Source of the DNA: Planctomycetaceae bacterium
GTDB lineage: Bacteria > Planctomycetota > Planctomycetia > Pirellulales > UBA1268
Assembly: GCA_947464585.1 (NCBI GenBank)
Contig: CANHYS010000147.1
Coordinates: 1-6,182, forward strand
DNA: 6,182 nt
Direction of reading: 5' to 3'
Both the position numbers and the translations under genes were made by a program. This document shows, in pieces, positions 1 through 5,265 of this stretch (position 1 is its first letter; the number at the start of each line of letters is the position of its first letter). The notes below the pieces were generated by a model that saw nothing but the letters and a program-made list of their open reading frames with translations, was not told the DNA's origin and made no database searches.

Positions 1-1113
1 GTTGACGCTGCGGGATCCCGCTGGCGTGCGCCCACGTGGCGGCGCGACTGCTGGCGGGAAATCGACCTCGTCGAGGAGATCGCGCGAATCGAGGGCTACG
101 ACAAGGTGCCGGAGAACGAGCCGATCGCCGCTCGGCCGGTGGCCGAGTCGGCCCGGGAGCGGACACTGCGGCGGGCGAGCGAGGTGCTCGTGGCGGCAGG
201 CCTCTGTGAGGCGATGACGCGGAGCGTGGTCGGCGAGCCGCTCGAAGTGACAGCCAGCCCGTGGGGTGACACGCCGCCACTGGTCTGTGCACCGCCGCTC
301 GTGCGCGGTGCCGACCGACTGCGTCGCACGCTCCTCCCCAGTCTGCTGGAGGCCCGCGCAGTCAATGTGGCCGTCGGTGCCCAGCGGCCTGATCTCTTTG
401 AGACGGCTCGCGGCTATCTGGCACGACCGGGCGATTCCAGTGGAAAGGCTTCACGTGATCGACCAACCGCCACATCGCCGGCGGAAGAGCCCCTGCTCGT
501 GTCGTTCGTGATCGGGGGCGGCTTCGCCGCCGCCAAGGGACTGGCCGAGGCGGTGCTCGAGCGGCTCGGCCTCGTGGCCGGCGCCGCGAGCGACGCTCGC
601 GTGGTCGTTCGTCCGGTTGTTCTCGACCTGTTCGCCCCAGGCCGCGTTGGCGAGATCGTGCTCGAGCGCCCAGGCCATCCCGCGGAGCGGGTGGGCGTGA
701 TTGGAGAAGTGGCCGCTGCGGCGCTCGCTGCGGCCGGACTCAAGGACCCCGTGGCTGCCGCAGAGCTCCGGCTTGACCGCCTGGAATTCGCCGTCGACAG
801 AGAGCCGTCGCGATGCCGTCCCAGCGATTTTCCGGCGATCGAGCGGGATGTGAATCTGATCGTCGATCAGGCGGTGCCGTGGGGCGACATTGCAACGGCG
901 ATTGACGACGGTGGCGGCGCGCTGTTGGAAGAGTGTCGGCTCGTGCAGGTCTGGACGGATGCCGAGCGGCTCGGCGCGGGCAAGAAGAGCTTCGTCGTGT
1001 CGCTACGGCTGAGAAGCAATGCAGGCACGCTCTCCGGCGAGGAGGCCAACCGTACGGTCGAAGCGGTGGTGGCGGCCTGCGGACGGCAGTGCGGCGCGGT
1101 GCTGCGGGCGTAA
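1..1113 (+). CDS. pheT: Phenylalanine--tRNA ligase beta subunit, 3' part (5' end outside window)
   Basis: The reading frame is open from base 1 to the TAA at 1111-1113, giving 370 visible residues; the start lies outside the window. PheT pairs with PheS in the cytoplasmic (alpha-beta)2 enzyme that charges tRNA-Phe with phenylalanine. Visible residues about 10-38 match the end of the B5 domain and entry to the beta core, with the typical string EIDLVEEIARIEGYDKVP. The core follows at about 39-260 and contains RLRRTLLPSLLEARAVN and DLFETARGYL, which correspond to the family's 'LR.sLLP.LL...N' and 'lFE.g' motifs. Residues about 273-370 are the FDX-ACB (anticodon-binding fold) domain: FPAIERDVNLIVD, then GKKSFVVSLRLRS, TLSGEEAN and the usual GAVLR ending. 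A polar segment rich in Ser, Arg and Pro at about 142-163 looks like a lengthened surface loop. PheS would be expected upstream, but is not visible. No frameshift or stop interrupts the visible part. Confidence 0.97.
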   Translation, partial: VDAAGSRWRAPTWRRDCWREIDLVEEIARIEGYDKVPENEPIAARPVAESARERTLRRASEVLVAAGLCEAMTRSVVGEPLEVTASPWGDTPPLVCAPPLVRGADRLRRTLLPSLLEARAVNVAVGAQRPDLFETARGYLARPGDSSGKASRDRPTATSPAEEPLLVSFVIGGGFAAAKGLAEAVLERLGLVAGAASDARVVVRPVVLDLFAPGRVGEIVLERPGHPAERVGVIGEVAAAALAAAGLKDPVAAAELRLDRLEFAVDREPSRCRPSDFPAIERDVNLIVDQAVPWGDIATAIDDGGGALLEECRLVQVWTDAERLGAGKKSFVVSLRLRSNAGTLSGEEANRTVEAVVAACGRQCGAVLRA

Positions 1114-1145
1114 TCCGGGCGTGATCTGGGCGCCGCCGGGCGGGC

Positions 1146-1194
1146 TCCCCGAACACGCTGCGCTCGCTCGGCGGCTCGGCGACCGCGTCGGGGA
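1146..1194. repeat. 7-base inverted repeat enclosing a tandem CTCGGCG motif
   Basis: TCCCCGA at 1146-1152 is the exact reverse complement of TCGGGGA at 1188-1194. The 35 bases between them are very GC-rich and include CTCGGCG twice, 8 bases apart (1167-1173 and 1175-1181). It begins 33 bases after the pheT stop, so it could mark the end of that transcript or be a dispersed intergenic repeat. No T run follows on either strand, so it is not a classical intrinsic terminator. In DNA this GC-rich such repeats can arise by chance. Confidence 0.4.
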
Positions 1195-1217
1195 TGATGG
1201 CACGCGTGCTACGCCGA

Positions 1218-1236
1218 GGCACGGCTGAAACGTGCC
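1218..1236. repeat. Small stem-loop between convergent genes
   Basis: GGCACG (1218-1223) and CGTGCC (1231-1236) form a perfect 6-base stem around the 7-base loop GCTGAAA. A 10-base palindrome, GCACGCGTGC, sits just before it at 1200-1209. The position between two convergent 3' ends suits transcript-end processing or Rho-linked termination, but no T tract follows. Only the sequence symmetry is seen; the role is inference. Confidence 0.35.
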
Positions 1237-1304
1237 CTGATGGTGAGTGCCGGTGCTGAAGTGCCGCATTGGTTCGCCGGCTGCGGCATGCTCGTCGCCG
1301 GCGG

Positions 1305-1358
1305 ACTTTGACGTTGCAGACTCCGCGCGCGTGGTACACCAACTCGCGCAGTCAAAGT
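1305..1358. repeat. 8-base inverted repeat, possible structured 3' region
   Basis: ACTTTGAC (1305-1312) is the exact reverse complement of GTCAAAGT (1351-1358). Just inside the arms, GTTG (1313-1316) can also pair with CAAC (1340-1343), so a branched or bulged fold is possible. It lies about 70 bases beyond the stop codon of the minus-strand DUF11-like gene, so it would fall in that gene's 3' untranslated region. I could not fit it to a tRNA or any RNA family that I know. Confidence 0.35.
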
Positions 1359-1360
1359 GC

Positions 1361-1393
1361 ACCGGCTCCTGCGCGTGCCTCCGACCGGCTCCT
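1361..1393. repeat. 10-base direct repeat pair
   Basis: ACCGGCTCCT occurs at 1361-1370 and again at 1384-1393, with start points 23 bases apart. The pair lies 34-66 bases downstream of the stop codon of the minus-strand DUF11-like gene. It may be the remnant of a small duplication; nothing in the sequence assigns it a function. Confidence 0.4.
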
Positions 1394-1426
1394 CAGCATC
1401 TGGAGATGAAGCCACCCATCCATCCG

Positions 1427-4078
1427 CTACCGGTCGGCGTAGACCCGCGTGATCTCTTCTTTCGTGATCGGCGAGGGGTGGTCGTCGCTCACCAGTTGCA
1501 CCTGCATCCGCTGGTCGCCTTCGCGGCGACCTCGGACGCGGACGCGGAAGACAGCCTCTTCAGTGGGCGCGAGTCTGGCCAACGGATCGAAGATGACGGT
1601 GAGGTTTTCGACGCGGTGGGCCGCCGGCCCCTTGGCGTCGACCGGTTCGAGATCGCCCAACAGCGTCGCCGTGAGCCGCACGCCGCTGGCGGCTTTCGTC
1701 CCTTGGTTGGCGATGCGGACGATGTATTCCGTCACGCCGCCGACCTCGATCGGGTCTTCGCTGTCGGTGACCTCGAAGAAGAGCGCGGCCAGACCTTCGA
1801 CCTCGACCGTGTGCGCCGCCTGATCGGAGGGGCCATCGCTGCTCCGTGCTGCCGCGACAATCTTTTGCGGTCCGAGATCGACGGGCATCAGCACCATCTC
1901 GACGGTGCCGGTCTCACCTGGAGGGAGTTCCTCCAGGTTCCACAGCACGCGATGGAAACGCTCCTCGTACCAGCCCGCATGGTTTGCCCGCACGAATTTC
2001 ATGCCCGGCGGCAGTTGGGCGACCAGTTCCACCGCCCGGGCAGGCGCCGTTCCGGCGTTGACCATCGACAACACGCAGGTCGCAGGCCGCTGGAGGTAGC
2101 GGCGCGACGGCATTTCGGCCGACAGTTCGATCGTGGGGGCCGTGACCTCGATGCGGATCGGCTGCTCGACCTCGAGCCGGCCATCGGCCCGGGCTGCGAA
2201 GCGGGCCATGTGGACTCCCGGCCCTGTGGAGCCCAAGACCAGGTCGATCGTTCGTGATTCACCAGGACGCAGCTGTCCGACATCGAATTCCAGTTCACGA
2301 CCGGCGCTGTGCGAGACACCGTCCGGGAGCAGACCATCGAGCACGACGCCGGTGGCGATGCCGGTGCCCGGGTTGCTGACCTTGAGCGAGAGCTTCACAT
2401 CGCCTCCGATCCTCACGGCCTTGGTCTCGGATGCCTCCAGTTTCAGGTCAGGCTTGGTGGCTCGTGACCGCACCGACGCTTCCGTGCGGAAACTCACACT
2501 GGCCACACTGCCGATCTCGCCCTCGATCTCAGGCATCACCTCCATCGACACGCGGGCTTCGCCGCCGGGTGCGATGACACCGAGCGCCCAGACCAGTTCG
2601 GCCGTGACGCCGCCGGGGTTTGCGCCGGGCACCAAGGGCTGGCCGGCCCCGACGGGGCTGGCTGGCGGCGTGGTGGTGATGAGTGTTGTGCCGTAGGGCA
2701 CGGTGTCGCGAAGAGTGACATCCTGGGCCGTTGCCGTACCGACGTTTCGCACCAGAATCTCATAGCGGGCCGCCTTGCCCACCTGGATCTCACGGGGGCC
2801 TCGCTTTTCCAGCGCCAGTTGCGGCGTCTGCAGGCCCTCCAGTTGCATCGGACCAGGCCGTCCCTGTCCCGCCGTCGCCGCCCCCGGGCCGTTGCTGGCA
2901 CCGCCCGACATCGGGCCGCGGGGATCGTTGGTCATGGTGTTCATGCTGTTCATGGGGACAGGCGGAGCCGATCGTGCGGGGCCCATCGGGGGCGCGCTCG
3001 CAAAGGGGTTGGTGGCCGCGGTGCTGATCACGGGGGCCGACGTTGCCGCGGGGGCAGGGGCTGGAGCCGCAGCCGCTGACCGAAAGCTGGCCGGCGGGAT
3101 GATGTCGGGCGATGTGAAGCCACGCGGTGCGGATGTCGCATCCATCGGCGCGGCAGGGGCTGGTGGAGGGAACGGCGGTGGCGCCGGTGCTGTCGGCGGC
3201 AGGTCGCCGCCGATGGGCGTCGTGGGCTGGGGAGGCTCCACCGCTATCGCTGCGGTCGAGGGAGCGGGAGCCGCGGCGGCCATGGTGGGCGGTGCAGGAG
3301 CCGGGAGATCGTCCCCGGATGATCCATTCGCCGCCGCCGCCGCCGCCGGCGCGGATGGAGCCACAGCCAAGGGAGTCTCGCCGTGCGGAACTGGGGGCTG
3401 CACCGGTGCCTCGCTCGGGGTGACGTCATCGCCCGACCGCTCCGCGTCGGCGGGCGTGGTGGCATCGGCTGGATCCGGTGGGAGTTGTGCGTCGAGTGGC
3501 TCCGCCTCGGCGGATGCCAGCCGGATCGGCTCGTCGCCGGTTCCCGGGAAGCGGCCCGGGGGCGCGAATCGCGATGTCCGGCCGTCGTGCGCTGGCGGCG
3601 CCGGCATGGGAAGCGAAGAGTCTGGTGCCTCGAGCGCAGCCGGCCTGGTCGGATAGCGGTCGAGCGGCGCCGGGCTGGTGGCTGGGGCAGCGGGCGCTCG
3701 CCAGCCGCGTTCATTCATCGCACGCGGGGCGTCGGCATCGCTCGTGGGAGGAGAAAACTGCCTCGGCTCCCACGGGGCGGTATCGGGCTGGGCATTCGCG
3801 ACCCCGCCATCATCTCCCGACGATACCGTCTCGTCTGCCGCGAAGGCGACGGCAGGCGCGTCGGGAGATGCTGTCGGCAGGGCGGTCTGCACTGGCGACG
3901 CCATATTCTCGCCACCGCCGGAGCGGCCGATGCCAAGTGCCCAGACGAGGCCAAAGCCGGTGCCAGCACAGAGCACCGCCCCCAAAACCAACGGCAGGCT
4001 CGACCGTCGCGGAGCAACGACGAGATCTTGTCGCGAGGTGCGTTCGGCTTCTTGCGCGGGCTGTGCGGGCTCTTGCAT
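1427..4078 (-). CDS. Membrane-anchored protein with four DUF11-like repeat domains and a long Pro/Ala-rich linker
   Basis: From ATG at 4078 this encodes 883 residues. I prefer this start to the in-frame GTG at 4117 because GGGGA lies 7 bases before it; the GTG has no visible ribosome binding site. Residues 1-27 are polar and end in an Arg pair. Residues about 28-51 are one hydrophobic helix, so the N-terminus is probably cytoplasmic and the rest outside the cytoplasm. Residues about 55-415 are low-complexity, dominated by Pro, Ala, Ser and Thr. Four beta-rich, Ig-like DUF11-type repeats follow at about 419-532, 543-645, 647-760 and 762-880. Each shows the pattern of a 'VG..a.y.i.V.N.G...a..V...d.lP.G' stretch, then 'L.pGe' and an alternating hydrophobic strand; for example, repeat 1 has YEILVRNVGTATAQDV. 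Related repeats occur in chlamydial OmcB and in many planctomycete surface proteins. Unlike OmcB, it has only two cysteines (37, within the helix, and 668), so disulfide cross-linking is unlikely. A structural or envelope role is inferred; the exact function is unknown. Confidence 0.9.
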   Translation of the reverse strand: MQEPAQPAQEAERTSRQDLVVAPRRSSLPLVLGAVLCAGTGFGLVWALGIGRSGGGENMASPVQTALPTASPDAPAVAFAADETVSSGDDGGVANAQPDTAPWEPRQFSPPTSDADAPRAMNERGWRAPAAPATSPAPLDRYPTRPAALEAPDSSLPMPAPPAHDGRTSRFAPPGRFPGTGDEPIRLASAEAEPLDAQLPPDPADATTPADAERSGDDVTPSEAPVQPPVPHGETPLAVAPSAPAAAAAANGSSGDDLPAPAPPTMAAAAPAPSTAAIAVEPPQPTTPIGGDLPPTAPAPPPFPPPAPAAPMDATSAPRGFTSPDIIPPASFRSAAAAPAPAPAATSAPVISTAATNPFASAPPMGPARSAPPVPMNSMNTMTNDPRGPMSGGASNGPGAATAGQGRPGPMQLEGLQTPQLALEKRGPREIQVGKAARYEILVRNVGTATAQDVTLRDTVPYGTTLITTTPPASPVGAGQPLVPGANPGGVTAELVWALGVIAPGGEARVSMEVMPEIEGEIGSVASVSFRTEASVRSRATKPDLKLEASETKAVRIGGDVKLSLKVSNPGTGIATGVVLDGLLPDGVSHSAGRELEFDVGQLRPGESRTIDLVLGSTGPGVHMARFAARADGRLEVEQPIRIEVTAPTIELSAEMPSRRYLQRPATCVLSMVNAGTAPARAVELVAQLPPGMKFVRANHAGWYEERFHRVLWNLEELPPGETGTVEMVLMPVDLGPQKIVAAARSSDGPSDQAAHTVEVEGLAALFFEVTDSEDPIEVGGVTEYIVRIANQGTKAASGVRLTATLLGDLEPVDAKGPAAHRVENLTVIFDPLARLAPTEEAVFRVRVRGRREGDQRMQVQLVSDDHPSPITKEEITRVYADR
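3329..3346 (-). repeat. Trinucleotide microsatellite (six GCG codons) in the linker
   Basis: Six consecutive GCG codons, read on the minus strand, encode Ala245-Ala250 of the DUF11-like protein's linker. Uniform codon use in the run, rather than mixed Ala codons, suggests recent triplet slippage. Any gain or loss of units would keep the frame and change only the linker length. Confidence 0.7.
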
Positions 4079-4126
4079 CGGAGGGTCCCCGGAGGATGAA
4101 TCTCGGGGAAGTACCACACCCGACGG

Positions 4127-4150
4127 GCTGCAAGAAAGCCCATTTGCAGC
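4127..4150 (-). promoter_or_regulatory. Hairpin between ftr and the DUF11-like gene
   Basis: Read on the minus strand, GCTGCAA and TTGCAGC form a perfect 7-base stem around a 10-base loop. It starts 11 bases after the ftr stop codon. ACACC just before it (4151-4155) can also pair with GGTGT (4116-4120) if a 6-base bulge is allowed. No T tract follows, so a simple intrinsic terminator is unlikely. A role in RNA stability or in setting different expression of the two genes would fit the position, but this is inference. Confidence 0.4.
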
Positions 4151-4161
4151 GGTGTCGTGGC

Positions 4162-5055
4162 TTAGGCAGTCAGGAGGAGTTGGTGAAGATGGAAATGAAA
4201 CTTGCCCAGCTTCCCGCCGTAGTTGCCTGCCGAGATGGCAACGAGCTCAGGGCCGATGGCCGCACGGATCCCGGCCACCATCGCCCCCGCCACAGCAGAC
4301 TCGTCAACGCCGTCGATGACGATCTCAAGGCCGCAGGCTGCCCCATCCACGAGACAGGTCTCCACTCGCCCCACCAGCGACGGGCAGAACGCCTCGTTCG
4401 TCGAGGCGCGGAGAGCCTCGTAACGCGAGCCGACCTTGCTGCCCGATCGGACGACGCCTCCCGGAAAGGGCGTGATCGTGCCGGGAGTGGCGGCGATGGC
4501 GTCTACGGCCCGTCTGGCGGCGGCAAGCGTGGCGGTCAGCGATCGGCCCTGCAGGATGAAATTTCCGCCCCCGACACCCTTCTCGATGCCCACCGACTCT
4601 TCCACGAGAAACTCCCCGTCCATCACCGGCACCCGCCAGTATCGGCGTCCATCCATCACCTTCGTCTTTTCGAACCCGTCGCCGAAATACCGCACGTGCG
4701 CCCCCAGCGGCCGCCGCTCCTCCGCTGCGGGCAGGCCGTCGAAGACGCTCGCCGTGGGGCATGTCAGCAGGCACTGCGCGGTGCGGTTGGCAATCGCCTT
4801 TCCGACGCCGTCCGCAGTAAAACCGAACGCCAACACCGCCGCTCCGGGGCGGCCGTCGGGCGTTTCCTCCGGCTCGAGCCAGCGTTCCACCCCGATCTCC
4901 GCATCACAGCCGATCACGCTCGTGCCGTAGCCGCACGCGGCGCGGACCGCCGCGTCGAGCCAGTGCGGATCGGCCGCGGTGACGATGAGCCTGACGTACC
5001 GGAGCCGAAAGGCCTCGGCGAACGTGTCAACGATCCGTGTTGATTCGATGAGCAT
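4162..5055 (-). CDS. ftr (fhcD): Formylmethanofuran--tetrahydromethanopterin N-formyltransferase
   Basis: It encodes 297 residues, the usual family length, with TAA at 4162-4164. The ATG at 5055 is chosen because family members begin close to 'MLI..TRI.DTFAEAF'; an in-frame ATG at 5103 would add 16 residues that look nothing like the family. No ribosome binding site is obvious before either. Ftr transfers a formyl group between the N5 position of tetrahydromethanopterin and a methanofuran-type carrier. In methylotrophic bacteria it is part of the formyltransferase/hydrolase complex (FhcABCD), which turns formyl-H4MPT into formate during formaldehyde oxidation; it acts in the cytoplasm. Conserved strings run the full length: DTFAEAF (10-16), SVIGCDAE (46-53), ETPDGRPG (64-71), QCLLTCPTASVFDGLP (94-109), RYFGDGFEKTK (122-132), WRVPVMDGEF (140-149), PFPGGVVRSGSKVGSRY (196-212), ASTNEAFCP (217-225) and SAGNYGGKLGKFHFHL (275-290). 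No insertion or frameshift is seen. The other Fhc genes are not in the window. Confidence 0.97.
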   Translation of the reverse strand: MLIESTRIVDTFAEAFRLRYVRLIVTAADPHWLDAAVRAACGYGTSVIGCDAEIGVERWLEPEETPDGRPGAAVLAFGFTADGVGKAIANRTAQCLLTCPTASVFDGLPAAEERRPLGAHVRYFGDGFEKTKVMDGRRYWRVPVMDGEFLVEESVGIEKGVGGGNFILQGRSLTATLAAARRAVDAIAATPGTITPFPGGVVRSGSKVGSRYEALRASTNEAFCPSLVGRVETCLVDGAACGLEIVIDGVDESAVAGAMVAGIRAAIGPELVAISAGNYGGKLGKFHFHLHQLLLTA

Positions 5056-5103
5056 GGCGGTGTGTCCAGACGGGGGTTCAAGGTGTCGAGCCGTGGCCGG
5101 CAT

Positions 5104-5127
5104 GGGGCCGGATGTGGTTCAGGCCCC
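5104..5127. promoter_or_regulatory. Inverted repeat upstream of ftr, possible operator
   Basis: GGGGCC (5104-5109) and GGCCCC (5122-5127) are perfect inverted arms separated by 12 bases. The centre lies about 60 bases upstream of the chosen ftr start. The arm and spacer sizes would fit a dimeric regulator or a leader hairpin. With such GC-rich arms, chance is a real alternative. Confidence 0.25.
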
Positions 5128-5178
5128 GAAGATTCCGTGTTCTCCCCGCGGTTGGGTTTCGCATATCCTATCAAGCAT

Positions 5179-5206
5179 CGCGGCTGGCCCTCCATGGCCG
5201 GCTGCG
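5179..5206 (+). promoter_or_regulatory. Stem-loop in the probable 5' leader of the exported-protein gene
   Basis: On the plus strand, 5179-5189 can pair with 5196-5206 to give 11 base pairs, two of them G-U, around the 6-base loop CTCCAT. It ends 59 bases before the chosen start of the downstream gene, so it would lie in that gene's leader if transcription starts in the AT-richer patch near 5158-5174. The loop and the following bases carry TCCATGGC twice (5191-5198 and 5208-5215). Since no T run follows, it is not a plain terminator. Confidence 0.35.
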
Positions 5207-5254
5207 GTCCATGGCAGTGAAGACTGCCCGCTGCTTGTCCGCCCCCCACAAGCC

Positions 5255-5260
5255 AAAGGA
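5255..5260 (+). promoter_or_regulatory. Ribosome binding site deciding the start of the exported-protein gene
   Basis: AAAGGA lies 5 bases before the ATG at 5266 and 8 bases before the ATG at 5269. It overlaps the first in-frame ATG at 5260, making that one an unlikely start. The site therefore favours 5266 or 5269, which differ by one Met. Confidence 0.6.
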
Positions 5261-5265
5261 TGCCG

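Larger units (their letters stand above)
1114..1426. other. Gene-free convergent intergenic region with several short repeats
   Basis: This 313-base stretch separates the 3' ends of pheT (plus) and the DUF11-like gene (minus). Open frames run through it, but none has a recognisable domain, plausible composition or ribosome binding site, so I see no gene. It holds a 7-base inverted repeat (1146-1152 with 1188-1194), a tandem CTCGGCG pair (1167-1173 and 1175-1181), a 10-base palindrome (1200-1209), a 6-base stem (1218-1223 with 1231-1236), an 8-base inverted repeat (1305-1312 with 1351-1358) and a 10-base direct repeat (1361-1370 and 1384-1393). No stem is followed by a run of T on either strand, so termination here would be Rho-dependent or of a non-canonical type. 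A dispersed repeat or an unknown structured RNA is possible but unproven. Confidence 0.6.
5056..5265. promoter_or_regulatory. Divergent intergenic region, presumed to hold two promoters
   Basis: This 210-base spacer separates the starts of ftr (minus) and the exported-protein gene (plus), so both promoters should lie here. I found no pair of -35 and -10 boxes that convinces. The only AT-richer patch is around 5158-5174 (GCATATCCTATCAAG lies within it), which is the likeliest melting region. Two inverted repeats, annotated separately, sit on either side of it and could be operators or leader structures. Confidence 0.5.

Noticed and set aside
740..1362. Minus-strand open frames across the pheT 3' end and the intergenic spacer
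   Set aside because: They overlap the confidently coding FDX-ACB part of pheT, are rich in Arg and Pro and have no recognisable domain.
1305..1393. A possible tRNA or tmRNA-like fold in the convergent spacer
   Set aside because: No seven-pair acceptor stem with a matching anticodon arm and GGTTCRA-like T loop could be traced on either strand.
1247..2257. A 336-residue open frame on the plus strand, antisense to the DUF11-like repeats
   Set aside because: Its Asp/Arg/His-rich composition mirrors the codon bias of the real gene on the other strand, and no family motif is present.
2775..3656. A Gly/Ala-rich 293-residue open frame on the plus strand that resembles a low-complexity surface protein
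   Set aside because: It is the reverse complement of the Pro/Ala-rich linker; Gly/Ala content follows directly from the GGC/GCC codons of the opposite strand.
3964..3972. A cysteine at the N-terminal hydrophobic helix of the DUF11-like protein, as a possible lipoprotein signal
   Set aside because: The residues before Cys37 are Ala-Val-Leu; a lipobox needs a small residue such as Gly, Ala or Ser just before the Cys. The Cys also lies in the middle of the helix.
4079..4117. An upstream in-frame GTG at 4117 as the start of the DUF11-like gene, adding 13 residues
   Set aside because: No ribosome binding site precedes it, and the added segment is a polar stretch with no feature; the ATG at 4078 has GGGGA at a fitting distance. 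It is not fully excluded.
3478..5043. A 521-residue open frame on the plus strand, antisense to ftr and the 5' part of the DUF11-like gene
   Set aside because: It lies opposite two well-supported genes, is rich in Arg, Pro and His as expected of GC-rich antisense frames, and shows no domain or ribosome binding site.
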